NCBI GenBank assembly: GCA_902582765.1
Contig: CACHTK010000002.1
Coordinates: 1 to 64,000 of the forward strand
Direction: 5' to 3'
DNA from: an uncultured Pelagibacteraceae bacterium
Lineage (GTDB): Bacteria > Pseudomonadota > Alphaproteobacteria > Pelagibacterales > Pelagibacteraceae
Length of the DNA stretch: 64,000 nucleotides
Both the position numbers and the translations under genes were made by a program. The notes beneath the pieces were generated by a model. That model worked only from the letters and a program-made list of their open reading frames with translations, was not told the origin of the DNA and made no database searches. Below, piece by piece: positions 51,158-61,936 of the stretch; the first letter of the stretch is position 1; each line of letters begins with the position of its first letter.

Positions 51158-51158
<1 letters not shown>
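50145..51158 (-). CDS. Ferredoxin--NADP reductase (thioredoxin-reductase-like type)
   Basis: [79 protein letters not shown]. Confidence 0.92.
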
Positions 51159-51534
<376 letters not shown>

Positions 51535-51555
51535 ATATTTCGTAACTAATTGTTA

Positions 51556-52335
51556 CTACGCTCTTCTTGTAGAGTTAGATACTGCACAAGACCAGATAAT
51601 TAAACCAAATGCGATTTTATTAACAAAGTCTGCTAAGTTATAGATAACGTTTAACGCGTTACCATCTATTCCACCTGTTAGGTAACCAAAAATGTAACCT
51701 AATGGGTAAATAGCCCAACCTACAGTAACAATCATTCTTAAAGCTCCAAATGCAGTTACTAAAGATTTATTTCCAGATTTAGCAGCAACTTTTCCTGCTT
51801 CTCCTGAAAAGATTTCATAAAGAATGTAAATCCATCCAGCCATACCGATTATGAAACCTAGTGTAGCATTGATGAATCCAGCTTCTCCAAGATATCCACC
51901 TATTAACATAACTAGTGAACCGATTAAGATTCTCCAGAATATGTTTGTGTCAACTTTTCTTACTGCTGAAAGAATTAAGTAAAATTCTACTAGCTGTAGT
52001 GGTACAGTAATTAACCAGTCAATGTATCTGTAAACAGTTGGAGTATCACCTGTTTCTATCCAAACTGCTCTCATATACATATAGTGAATAAATGCTATAC
52101 CTGTTACTAATCCAGCTACGTTTACTGATTTTCTCCATTGCGAACTGACGTTAGCCTGTTCCATAAAGAAAAACGCTGTAGCTGCTAACATACCCATTGA
52201 TATTAACCAAAACGAAATACCTACGAAATCGTCTGTAGCTAAAAAGGCTGTTGCTGCGTTAGCTGCTGTAGTTGCTCCGAAAAGCACTGCCGCTAATGCT
52301 AACATTTTCATTGTCTTCATAAAAAACTCCCTCAT
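51556..52335 (-). CDS. Proteorhodopsin (blue-tuned, light-driven proton pump type)
   Basis: RYIDWLITVPLQLVEFYLIL (retinal-binding helix C; Asp acceptor, Gln tuning residue, Glu donor), NLADFVNKIAFGLIIW (Schiff-base Lys). Confidence 0.97.
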   Translation of the reverse strand: MREFFMKTMKMLALAAVLFGATTAANAATAFLATDDFVGISFWLISMGMLAATAFFFMEQANVSSQWRKSVNVAGLVTGIAFIHYMYMRAVWIETGDTPTVYRYIDWLITVPLQLVEFYLILSAVRKVDTNIFWRILIGSLVMLIGGYLGEAGFINATLGFIIGMAGWIYILYEIFSGEAGKVAAKSGNKSLVTAFGALRMIVTVGWAIYPLGYIFGYLTGGIDGNALNVIYNLADFVNKIAFGLIIWSCAVSNSTRRA

Positions 52336-52351
52336 AGTTAGTTTTTTTTTT

Positions 52352-52369
52352 TAGTTTAAATTTAAACTA
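52352..52369. promoter_or_regulatory. 18-bp perfect palindrome upstream of proteorhodopsin
   Basis: TAGTTTAAATTTAAACTA; followed by CTAATC-TAAT-GATTAG at 52374-52389. Confidence 0.5.
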
Positions 52370-52535
52370 CAGACTAATCTAATGATTAGCCTAAAGTTAG
52401 GGTTAGATAGCAAAAAAAATTAGTTTATTGAAGAGTTTTTGACCTCTAAAAAGTATTGATTTTACTTACTTTGTGAAATTAAATACAACCTGTTACATAA
52501 AATCATTATAAAAGTGAGTCAAAAAACAAATCACT

Positions 52536-54434
52536 ATGACAAATAGTTTTAATAGAATTTATAACCAATCTATTCAAAATCCTGAGGAATTTTGGAAAAA
52601 TGTGTCTGAAGATATCTTTTGGTTTAAAAAACCTACAAAAATTTTGAATAAATCTAAACCTCCTTTTTATAAGTGGTTTGAAGATGGAGTAACAAACACA
52701 TGTTACAATGCAATTGATGTTCATGTTGATAATGGGAATGGTGATAAGACTGCTTTGATCTATGATAGTCCCATAACTAACAGCAAAGCAAAGTTTACAT
52801 ACAGTGAATTAAGAGAAAAAATCTCAAAGTTTGCTGGTGCACTAGGTAATCAAGGTATTAAAAAAGGTGATAGAGTTATTATTTACATGCCAATGATACC
52901 TGAGGCCGTTATAGCAATGCTGGCCTGTGGAAGAATTGGTGCAATACACTCAGTCGTATTTGGAGGATTTGCTTCAAATGAATTAGCAAGTAGAATTGAT
53001 GATAGTAACGCAAAAATTTTAATCACTGCCTCTTGTGGGTTTGAACCAGGAAGAACTGTTGAATATAGACCTTTAGTTGATGGAGCATTAAAACTTTCAA
53101 AACACAAAGTTGAAAAAGTAATTTTCTTTCAAAGGAAAGATCACGAGATAAAACTTAACTCTCCGCTTGAAATAAGCTGGGAAGAAGCGCTTTTAAATGC
53201 AAAAAATAAAGATTGTGTTGAGATTGGAGCAAATGATTTTGCTTACATTTTATATACATCTGGAACTACAGGAATACCAAAAGGTATAGTAAGAGACGTT
53301 GGAGGTCATATCGTTGCTCTAAAATGGACAATGAAAAATATTTATAATGTTGATGAAAATGATGTGTGGTGGTCAGCTAGTGATATTGGCTGGATAGTGG
53401 GACATTCATATATTGTTTATGCTCCATTATTTAAAGGTTGTACTACAGTTTTATTTGAGGGAAAACCTGTTGGGACTCCTGATGCGGGAGTATTTTGGAG
53501 AATAATTTCAGAGTATAAAATTAAATCTTTGTTTACAGCTCCAACAGCATTTAGAGCTATTAAAAAAGAGGACCCGGATGGAAAGTTTTTCTCAAAATAT
53601 GATTTGAGTTCTTTTGAATCTTTATTTCTAGCTGGAGAAAGAGCTGATCCTGACACAATAAAATGGGCTGAAAATCTTTTAAATGTTCCCGTCATAGATC
53701 ATTGGTGGCAAACCGAGACTAGTTGGGCAATAAGTTCAAATTGTACTGGAATAGAAATGCAAAAAACTAAGTATGGTTCAGCCTGTAAAGCAGTTCCAGG
53801 TTATGATGTAAAAATAATTAAACCAGATCATTCAATCGCAGAACCTAATGAGATGGGTGATATAGTTGTTAAATTACCTTTACCACCAGGTACTTTTCCT
53901 ACTCTTTGGAATGCAGACAAAAGATATGAAGAAAATTATATGACTAATTATAAAGGCTACTATCAAACTTATGATGCGGGACACATCGATGAAGATGGAT
54001 ACATTTGGATTATGTCGCGAACCGATGACATTATAAACGTTGCTGGTCATAGATTATCGACAGGTGCAATTGAAGAGGTATTATCTGAACATCAATCAGT
54101 TGCTGAGTGTGCTGTTCTTGGAATTGCAGATAAATTGAAAGGACAATTGCCTATTGGTTTAGTTGTTTTAAAATCTGGCGTTGAAAAAGACAATGAAACT
54201 ATTTCAAAGGAATGTATTAAAATGGTAAGAGATAAAATTGGACCTGTTGCTGCGTTCAAAGTTGTTATTGTTATTAAAAGATTACCTAAAACAAGATCAG
54301 GAAAAATATTGAGAGGAACTATTCGTAAAATTGCCGATAAGGAAGATTATAAAATGCCAGCAACAATTGATGATCCAGCAATTTTAGATGAGATTACTCA
54401 AAGTTTAATAGAAAATAAAGTTCTGATTAAATAA
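52536..54434 (+). CDS. prpE: Propionyl-CoA synthetase/acyl-CoA synthetase
   Basis: AYILYTSGTTGIPKGIVRDVGGH; VIDHWWQTETSWAI; KTRSGKILRGTIRKIAD. Confidence 0.9.
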   Translation: MTNSFNRIYNQSIQNPEEFWKNVSEDIFWFKKPTKILNKSKPPFYKWFEDGVTNTCYNAIDVHVDNGNGDKTALIYDSPITNSKAKFTYSELREKISKFAGALGNQGIKKGDRVIIYMPMIPEAVIAMLACGRIGAIHSVVFGGFASNELASRIDDSNAKILITASCGFEPGRTVEYRPLVDGALKLSKHKVEKVIFFQRKDHEIKLNSPLEISWEEALLNAKNKDCVEIGANDFAYILYTSGTTGIPKGIVRDVGGHIVALKWTMKNIYNVDENDVWWSASDIGWIVGHSYIVYAPLFKGCTTVLFEGKPVGTPDAGVFWRIISEYKIKSLFTAPTAFRAIKKEDPDGKFFSKYDLSSFESLFLAGERADPDTIKWAENLLNVPVIDHWWQTETSWAISSNCTGIEMQKTKYGSACKAVPGYDVKIIKPDHSIAEPNEMGDIVVKLPLPPGTFPTLWNADKRYEENYMTNYKGYYQTYDAGHIDEDGYIWIMSRTDDIINVAGHRLSTGAIEEVLSEHQSVAECAVLGIADKLKGQLPIGLVVLKSGVEKDNETISKECIKMVRDKIGPVAAFKVVIVIKRLPKTRSGKILRGTIRKIADKEDYKMPATIDDPAILDEITQSLIENKVLIK

Positions 54435-54440
54435 ATTAGA

Positions 54441-55751
54441 TTAATTATCGAACTTGATGGGCCTACCTGATGCTTCTCCTAGGATTTTCCCATCTTTCAT
54501 TTTAATCTCTCCATTTATGATTGTATAAACTGGAGTTCCCTTAAACTTATATCCATCAAAAGGTGACCATCCACACTTACTCTCTATTTTTTCATTTTTG
54601 ATTTCGATAATTTTGTTCATATCCACAATTGTAAAGTCTGCATCATAGTTTTCCTTTATATGTCCCTTACCTATAATACCAAAAATTTTTGCAGGATTTT
54701 CACAGACGAGATTCATAAGCTGAATTAAAGTCAGTTTTCCATCATTTACATGGTTAAGCATCACAGGTAATAAGGTCTGAACCCCAGGCATTCCTGAAGG
54801 GGTATCTGGATATTCTTTGTCTTTATTTATCTTTAGATGAGGAGCGTGATCCGAACCAATAGTATCATTATAATTGTTTCTTACCGCATACCACAGCCTG
54901 TCATAATGACTTTTTTCTCTAATAGGTGGGTTCATCTGAGCATAGGTACCTAGTTTGTTATAACAATCTGGTGCAAACATAGTTAAATGCTGTGGAGTTA
55001 TTTCGAAAGTTATGTCTCCTTTATTCTGAGACAAGAAATCAATCTCTTGTTTTGTAGTGATATGCAAAATGTGAGCTTTTTTACCTAATCTTTTTGCAAT
55101 TTTTACAATCTTTCTAGTAGATGAAATCGCACATTCTTCATCTCTCCATATTGGATGTGAGTGAACATTGCCTTTTTCTCTTAATTTTTTTCTAAGATTT
55201 AAAATATCTTCATCTTCTGAATGAACTGCAACAATTTTAGATGTGCTTTCAAATACTTTTTCGATATCTTCTTCTTTATGAACTAGCAAAGTTCCTGTGG
55301 ATGAACCTGCAAATAATTTAACTCCACAACATCCATCTAAACCTTTAAGGTCAGCTAATTCGCTTTGATTAGTTGGAGTTGCTCCAAAATAAAATGCATG
55401 ATTACAATACATTCTATTTTTTGCTAAATCTATTTTTCTTTGAAATTCTGCTTTGTTTGTAGTTGCAGGATTAGTATTTGGCATTTCAAATACTGAGGTT
55501 ATACCTCCGACAATTGCTGCTCTACTTCCGGAAGCTAAATCCTCAGTGTCTGTTGAGCCTGGTTCTCTAAAATGCGTCTGAGTGTCAATACAACCGGGAA
55601 GAACAGTAAGTCCAGTTGCATCAATTGATTGACTTGAATCTTCATCTAACTTACCAATTTTTACAATTTTGCTATTTTGGATGCCTATATCAACATCTTT
55701 GAGATCTTTATCAATATAACACTTTCCATTTTTGATTATTAGGTCTAACAT
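54441..55751 (-). CDS. pyrC: Dihydroorotase
   Basis: GLTVLPGCIDTQTHFREPGSTDTEDLASGSRAAIVGGIT; GSDHAPH. Confidence 0.92.
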   Translation of the reverse strand: MLDLIIKNGKCYIDKDLKDVDIGIQNSKIVKIGKLDEDSSQSIDATGLTVLPGCIDTQTHFREPGSTDTEDLASGSRAAIVGGITSVFEMPNTNPATTNKAEFQRKIDLAKNRMYCNHAFYFGATPTNQSELADLKGLDGCCGVKLFAGSSTGTLLVHKEEDIEKVFESTSKIVAVHSEDEDILNLRKKLREKGNVHSHPIWRDEECAISSTRKIVKIAKRLGKKAHILHITTKQEIDFLSQNKGDITFEITPQHLTMFAPDCYNKLGTYAQMNPPIREKSHYDRLWYAVRNNYNDTIGSDHAPHLKINKDKEYPDTPSGMPGVQTLLPVMLNHVNDGKLTLIQLMNLVCENPAKIFGIIGKGHIKENYDADFTIVDMNKIIEIKNEKIESKCGWSPFDGYKFKGTPVYTIINGEIKMKDGKILGEASGRPIKFDN

Positions 55752-55791
55752 TTAAAAAAACTACTTATATCATTCGTTATAGTATTACAAT

Positions 55792-56673
55792 ATGAATAGA
55801 AATAATATTTACATCCTAGAGGATAGGGGTCTTATTTATATTAATGGAGATGATGCTAAAGAATTTCTACAAAACATAATTACAAACAACATTGAAAATG
55901 TGTCAGATGATAGAAGTTGTTTCTCAGCTCTCTTAACCCCACAAGGCAAATATCTTTACGATTTTATAATTATTAAACATAAATCAGGCTATTTTTTAGA
56001 TTGTGAAAAGAAAATTATTGAGAATTTATATAAACAGTTAAGTTTATATAAGCTTAGATCTAAAGTAGAAATTTTAAATCTAAGTAATGAATTTGTTGTT
56101 GCAAATTTAACAAAGGAAAAATTTCTAGAATTAGAAAATTCTAAAGATGAGATGGGCTTTACTATAAAATTTAGAGAAGATCCTATTCTTTTAGATCCAA
56201 GATCTGATAAATTAGGAGCTAGATTGGTGATTAATTTAGAAAAATTGTATCTTTCAATAAAAAAATTAGGATTAAAAGTTTCTGATGCAAATGAATATTA
56301 TAATTACAGTCATGAATTAGGAATTGCTCAAATTGATACGAATAATCTGCAAGATAAAATATTTGGAATTGAATGTAATTTTGAAGAACTAAATGGAATT
56401 GACTTTAGAAAAGGATGTTATGTAGGGCAAGAAAATACAGCTAGAATAAAACTTAAAGATAAACTTAATAAAAGACTATTTGCAATTAAAGTTTTAGATG
56501 GAGAGATCAATAGTGACGAAATTACCTCTGAAAATAAAAATTTAGGAAAGTTATTGATCAATAATAAAAATCCATTTGCTTTAATGAAACTTGAAGATAA
56601 AAGCTTTAATTTTGATAAAGATCTTAAGTGTGGTGATGCAATAATAAAGGTGTTAAAACCAAGTTGGATATAA
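55792..56673 (+). CDS. ygfZ: Folate-binding YgfZ/GcvT-like protein
   Basis: FLQNIITNNIENV...LLTPQGKYLYDFII; GIDFRKGCYVGQENTARIK (KGCYxGQE motif). Confidence 0.92.
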   Translation: MNRNNIYILEDRGLIYINGDDAKEFLQNIITNNIENVSDDRSCFSALLTPQGKYLYDFIIIKHKSGYFLDCEKKIIENLYKQLSLYKLRSKVEILNLSNEFVVANLTKEKFLELENSKDEMGFTIKFREDPILLDPRSDKLGARLVINLEKLYLSIKKLGLKVSDANEYYNYSHELGIAQIDTNNLQDKIFGIECNFEELNGIDFRKGCYVGQENTARIKLKDKLNKRLFAIKVLDGEINSDEITSENKNLGKLLINNKNPFALMKLEDKSFNFDKDLKCGDAIIKVLKPSWI

Positions 56674-56674
56674 A

Positions 56675-57046
56675 TTATTTAATAAATTTTGATAAATTTG
56701 GTTTGAAATAGTCTGGTCCTTTCATAACTTTTCCAAATTCATTATATATCGGTTTTCCATCTTTTCCCAATTTACTCATATTAGATATTTGAACTTCTTC
56801 AAAACATTTATCTAAATTAATACCAAAAGCATGACCTGCACCATAAGTAACATACAAAATATCTGTTAATGCATCTGCAACTTCAGTCAAATTTTTTTCT
56901 AATATTGCCTTTTTAAGTTCCTCTAACTCTTCATTAATCAATGAAATTCTTAATGAATTAATTTTATCTGTGCTTAAACTTGATGTATCTTTTACATCTT
57001 GATTAAAAGTTTTCATAAACACACCAACTTTTTCAAAATTTGTCAT
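56675..57046 (-). CDS. MazG-like NTP pyrophosphohydrolase family protein
   Basis: LINEELEELKKAILEKNLTEVADALTDILYVTYGAGHAFG (EExxE...ExxD). Confidence 0.85.
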   Translation of the reverse strand: MTNFEKVGVFMKTFNQDVKDTSSLSTDKINSLRISLINEELEELKKAILEKNLTEVADALTDILYVTYGAGHAFGINLDKCFEEVQISNMSKLGKDGKPIYNEFGKVMKGPDYFKPNLSKFIK

Positions 57047-57113
57047 CTTACTCCTATATGATTTTATTATTATTTAATGTATAAGTTTATAAATATACTC
57101 TCAAAACTAAAAT

Positions 57114-58502
57114 ATGAAATTCAGAAAAGAATATGACAGCATTGGTTCTATAAATGTACCTGTGGATAAGTATTGGGGTGCATCCACACAAAGATCAAAA
57201 AAATACTTTGATATAGGAGATGTATTAGTCAGACCAAAGTTAATAAAAGCCATAGCTATTATAAAAAAAGCAGCTGCCATTACAAATTATAAAAATAAGG
57301 ATATTAGTTCAAAAGTTTATAAATCAATTGAACGTGCTTCTAATGAAGTTATTTTAGGTAAATTAGATAATCATTTCCCACTTAAAGTTTGGCAAACTGG
57401 TTCAGGCACACAAACAAATATGAACGTAAATGAAGTTATTTCTAATAGAGCAATTGAAATACTAAAAGGTAAAAAGGGTACAAAAAAACCTGTGCACCCT
57501 AATGATCACGTTAATAAATCACAGTCAACGAATGATGTATTTCCCACAGCAATGCATATTGCAATAGCAATGGAAACTAGAGAAAAACTATTACCAAGCT
57601 TAGTATTATTAAATAAAGAATTAAAAAAAAAGGTAAGTGAATTTAATAAAATAGTCAAAATAGGTAGAACACACCTTCAGGATGCTACCCCTTTATCATT
57701 GGGTCAAGAATTTTCCGGCTACCAATCTCAACTAGAAGAATGCATTAAAAGAATAAAAGTTTCACTGAATGAAATTTATTATTTAGCACAAGGTGGGACC
57801 GCTGTTGGAACTGGCATAAATACCAAAAAAAATTTTGATAAGAAAATAGTAAACGAAATTAAAAAAATCACCAAGTTACCTTTTAAGCCAGCTAAAAATA
57901 AGTTTGCTGCACTTGCTGCTCATGATGCAATAGTACATTATTCAGGTACATTAAATACAACTGCGGTATGTTTAATGAAAATAGCAAATGATATTAGGTT
58001 TTTAGGATCAGGACCAAGAGCTGGATATGGAGAGTTGATATTGCCGGAGAATGAACCTGGATCATCAATTATGCCTGGTAAAGTAAATCCAACTCAGTGC
58101 GAAGCTGTAACAATGGTTTGTGTAAAAATAATTGGAAATCATAACGGTATTACTATGGCTGGATCACATGGTCATTTTGAACTTAATGTTTTTAAACCTT
58201 TAATAATTCATAATGTACTTCAATCAATCCAAATTCTCTCGGATAGCACAAAAAGTTTTGCAAAGTATTGTATCTCTGGACTAAAAGCTGACAAAATCAG
58301 AATTAAACAATTATTAGATAACTCTTTAATGCTGGTCACTGCCTTATCTCCAAAGATTGGCTACGATAATGCAGCAAAGATTGCTAAAAATGCATTAAAA
58401 AATAAAACTACTCTTAAAGCTGAAACACTGAAATCAGGGTTAATAAATGAGAGAGAATACAATAAAATTGTCGATCCTAATAAAATGATAAAACCAGACT
58501 AA
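57114..58502 (+). CDS. fumC: Fumarate hydratase class II
   Basis: [37 protein letters not shown]. Confidence 0.95.
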   Translation: MKFRKEYDSIGSINVPVDKYWGASTQRSKKYFDIGDVLVRPKLIKAIAIIKKAAAITNYKNKDISSKVYKSIERASNEVILGKLDNHFPLKVWQTGSGTQTNMNVNEVISNRAIEILKGKKGTKKPVHPNDHVNKSQSTNDVFPTAMHIAIAMETREKLLPSLVLLNKELKKKVSEFNKIVKIGRTHLQDATPLSLGQEFSGYQSQLEECIKRIKVSLNEIYYLAQGGTAVGTGINTKKNFDKKIVNEIKKITKLPFKPAKNKFAALAAHDAIVHYSGTLNTTAVCLMKIANDIRFLGSGPRAGYGELILPENEPGSSIMPGKVNPTQCEAVTMVCVKIIGNHNGITMAGSHGHFELNVFKPLIIHNVLQSIQILSDSTKSFAKYCISGLKADKIRIKQLLDNSLMLVTALSPKIGYDNAAKIAKNALKNKTTLKAETLKSGLINEREYNKIVDPNKMIKPD

Positions 58503-59872
58503 CTATTTATAATATTTTTAACTAAAGATTTAAGCTCTTGAGAATTTCTAATGTTATATCTAGTCTTATCACTTTTTTTATCTTTATATGCTGTTTGATT
58601 AATTTTTATATCAAATATTGATATTATTCCGGTATTTATATTTTTCTCAATTTTAAAATACATCACATTTATATCCTTCACTTTATCTAATTTTACTTGG
58701 AATTTTTTGGCAAACTCTTTTTTATTTTTTATTACAAAAGAATTTGATGAATGAAATATTATGTCACCAGTTTCTTCTTTATATTTTATTTCAGTTTCAA
58801 TTTGGCCAATTTCTCCAATATTGAGTAAAACTTCAATTAAATTTGTAGTTTTTTGACTTATATTTAAACTTATTTTACCGCTTCTGATAAGTTCGTGCTC
58901 AATATTAGTTAATTGGAATTTGATATCTCCATTTAGATTACCTAATAAATCAGGCCTTAAATTCAAAATAGAAAATATTAATTCATCTACCAAAAAATTT
59001 AGATTTTGTTTATTCAAAATAATATTCGAATTGAGATAGAAAGGTGATAACTCAATTTTTGTATCAATTTTAATATCATTATTATTTTGTGGGGATTTTA
59101 AAGAAATAATATTATTTTTAAGTTGGTATCCTATTTCAATATTCTGATTTAAGAAATTAAGTGAAGTTGCACCTTCAAAACTAGAATTATTTTCATAATT
59201 TAATTCATTTTTTATCGAAATATTTGGTTCATTAAAATCTATTTCTATTTGTGAATTCATTTGAGAATTATATTTTTTTTTCCAAAGTGAATTAAAGTTT
59301 AAATCAAACAAATTACCCTTGATATTTAATTTTTTGAAATCATCTTTTAGAGATGTAGTAAAATTAATTTTTTCTATCGGGGATATAATCAAAGTCTCAT
59401 CATTTTCATCTATTATAAATACTTTACTTTTTTTAATATAAATTGGCTTACTTTCACTATTATGAAAATATTTTCTTAAAATATTATATTCTTTTTTTTT
59501 TATTAAAAAATTTGTATTTATTATTTCAAATTTTTCAAAATTAATTTTAGATTTTGGATATAAACTATTGGAGTTCAAAAAAACTTTTAATTTTTTTATG
59601 TCAAATGAAATACTTTCATTATTATTTTCATCTATTGATAATGAAGAATCACTAATTAATAAATGAGGCTTTGGAAGTAATTGATACTTTATGTCACCAT
59701 TTATATTTAAGTTAATATTAAAATCTGAAAAAAACTTACTTTCAATGATGTTTTCTACACTTTTATAATTAAATAAAACTGGTATTGATAAATAAATGCC
59801 AAATAAAAAACACAATGTAATTAGAAAAAAAACGAACTTAGCAAATGTTGTTACTTTAAATTTTTTTATCAT
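58499..59872 (-). CDS. AsmA-like envelope protein
   Basis: N-terminal TM then long beta-rich region; [28 protein letters not shown]. Confidence 0.65.
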   Translation of the reverse strand: MIKKFKVTTFAKFVFFLITLCFLFGIYLSIPVLFNYKSVENIIESKFFSDFNINLNINGDIKYQLLPKPHLLISDSSLSIDENNNESISFDIKKLKVFLNSNSLYPKSKINFEKFEIINTNFLIKKKEYNILRKYFHNSESKPIYIKKSKVFIIDENDETLIISPIEKINFTTSLKDDFKKLNIKGNLFDLNFNSLWKKKYNSQMNSQIEIDFNEPNISIKNELNYENNSSFEGATSLNFLNQNIEIGYQLKNNIISLKSPQNNNDIKIDTKIELSPFYLNSNIILNKQNLNFLVDELIFSILNLRPDLLGNLNGDIKFQLTNIEHELIRSGKISLNISQKTTNLIEVLLNIGEIGQIETEIKYKEETGDIIFHSSNSFVIKNKKEFAKKFQVKLDKVKDINVMYFKIEKNINTGIISIFDIKINQTAYKDKKSDKTRYNIRNSQELKSLVKNIINS

Positions 59873-59908
59873 TAATCCAATATCGCTTAAAATGAAAAAA
59901 AATAAACG

Positions 59909-61936
59909 ATGAATTTGGATTATTTAAGAAATCTTAATGAAAGACAGGAGGAAGCGGTTCTGCATTTAAACGGACCTCTTTTAATTGTAGCGGGAGCAGG
60001 CTCAGGAAAAACCAGAGTTCTTACAGCTAGAATTGCCCATATTGTTAAACAACATAAGGCATTTCCCAATCAGGTCCTAGCAGTAACATTTACAAACAAA
60101 GCTGCAAAAGAAATGCAATTAAGAGTTTCTAAATTCTTAAGAAAGGAAGCCACTAGTCTTCCATGGTTAGGGACTTTTCATTCAATTAGCTCAAAAATAT
60201 TAAGAAAACACGCAGAAGCAGCTGGATTAAAATCTAATTTTTCTATTATTGATCAAGATGACCAGGTAAGATTAATAAAAAACATTTGTAAATCTGAAAA
60301 TATAGATACAAAAAAAATATCCCCAAAATATATTTTAGCAGTCATTGATAAATGGAAGAACAAAGGGTTTTACCCTGAAGAAGTTATACTCAAACGTAAA
60401 GACATATTAGAAAAAAACTTTCTTGGAATTTATAAGATTTATCAACAAAAATTAATAGATTTAAATGCTGCTGATTTCAATGACTTAATACTTCATACTG
60501 TTAAAATTTTTGAAAAACATAGTGATATATCAAAAATGTATTCAAAAAAGTTTAAATATATTTTAGTTGATGAATATCAGGATACAAACTTTATTCAAAG
60601 CGAATGGCTTAAATATCTAGCAGAACATAATCAAAATATTTGCTGTGTGGGAGATGATGATCAGTCAATATATAGTTGGAGGGGAGCAGAAATCAAAAAT
60701 TTTCTTCAATTTGAAAATGTTTACGAAAATACAAAAATAGTTAGATTAGAAAAAAATTATAGATCCACTCAAAATATTTTAAATGTAGCATCAAATATTA
60801 TTGAAAATAATCAAAATAGAGTTGGAAAAAAACTTTTTACAGATCAAGAAGACGGTGAACTTGTGACTTTAAACTGTTTTAGAAACGTAAAAGATGAAGC
60901 AACTGAAATTGGTTCTAATATTGAAGATTTTAAAAATAAATTTTCATTAAATGAAGTTGCAATTCTAGTAAGAGCTATTTTTCAAACTAGAGAATTTGAA
61001 GAAAGGTTTTTAAAAATTGGTATTCCATATAGAATTATTGGAGGTATTAAATTTTATGAAAGAGCTGAAGTAAAGGATTGTGTTGCATACTTAAAAACAG
61101 TTTTTCAACCTCAGGATGACTTAGCTTTTGAGAGAATTTTAAATGTTCCAAAAAGATCTATTGGGGATACTACTGTAAAGGCTATAAATAATTTTGCAAG
61201 ATTAAATAAATGCTCATTAGAAGTTGCCTCAAGACATTTAATTGAACAAAATAAAATTAAACCCAAAACAAAATTAGGTTTAAATTCTCTCCTAAATCTT
61301 TTAGCTAAATGGAGAAATGATTTAAGGAATAAAATAAATCACAATAAGCTATTGCAAACAATTCTTGATGAGTCCGGATATAGTGAAATGCTAAAAAATA
61401 AGAAAGATTTAGAAAATGAAAATAGATTAGAAAATATAAAAGAATTATTAAATGCAATGAAAGAATTTGATAATTTAGAGAGTTTTTTAGAACATGTTGC
61501 TCTTGCGACCTCCTTAGACCAAGATTGGCAGAGTGAAAAAGTCAATTTGATGACAATACACGCATCTAAGGGGTTGGAATTTGATGTCGTATTCTTACCT
61601 GGTTGGGAAGAAGGTTTATTTCCACATCAAAAAAGTATTGAGGAAAAAGGTGAAAGTGGTTTAGAAGAGGAGAGAAGATTGGCTTATGTTGCGATTACTA
61701 GGGCAAAAAAACTTGCTAAAATATCATTTTCTATGAATAGATTTTATCAAGGAGACTGGATAGACAGTATGGCTTCAAGGTTTGTAGATGAGCTACCAGA
61801 TGAATATATTAAAAAGAATAATAATTTTGTAGATGAAAAAGAAGAGGATTTTGAATTTAACCAAGATATAGATTTCGATAGCGATAGTGAAATTAGGAGT
61901 CCTGGTTGGATACGATATCAAAAAAAGTTAAAATGA
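59909..61936 (+). CDS. uvrD: UvrD/PcrA-type ATP-dependent DNA helicase
   Basis: LIVAGAGSGKTRVLTARIAHI; VDEYQDTNFIQ; VGDDDQSIYSWRGAEI; LMTIHASKGLEFDVVFLPGWEEGLFPH. Confidence 0.95.
   Translation: MNLDYLRNLNERQEEAVLHLNGPLLIVAGAGSGKTRVLTARIAHIVKQHKAFPNQVLAVTFTNKAAKEMQLRVSKFLRKEATSLPWLGTFHSISSKILRKHAEAAGLKSNFSIIDQDDQVRLIKNICKSENIDTKKISPKYILAVIDKWKNKGFYPEEVILKRKDILEKNFLGIYKIYQQKLIDLNAADFNDLILHTVKIFEKHSDISKMYSKKFKYILVDEYQDTNFIQSEWLKYLAEHNQNICCVGDDDQSIYSWRGAEIKNFLQFENVYENTKIVRLEKNYRSTQNILNVASNIIENNQNRVGKKLFTDQEDGELVTLNCFRNVKDEATEIGSNIEDFKNKFSLNEVAILVRAIFQTREFEERFLKIGIPYRIIGGIKFYERAEVKDCVAYLKTVFQPQDDLAFERILNVPKRSIGDTTVKAINNFARLNKCSLEVASRHLIEQNKIKPKTKLGLNSLLNLLAKWRNDLRNKINHNKLLQTILDESGYSEMLKNKKDLENENRLENIKELLNAMKEFDNLESFLEHVALATSLDQDWQSEKVNLMTIHASKGLEFDVVFLPGWEEGLFPHQKSIEEKGESGLEEERRLAYVAITRAKKLAKISFSMNRFYQGDWIDSMASRFVDELPDEYIKKNNNFVDEKEEDFEFNQDIDFDSDSEIRSPGWIRYQKKLK

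Noticed and set aside
53417-53695. 92-aa minus-strand ORF opposite prpE
   Set aside because: Antisense to conserved acyl-CoA synthetase core
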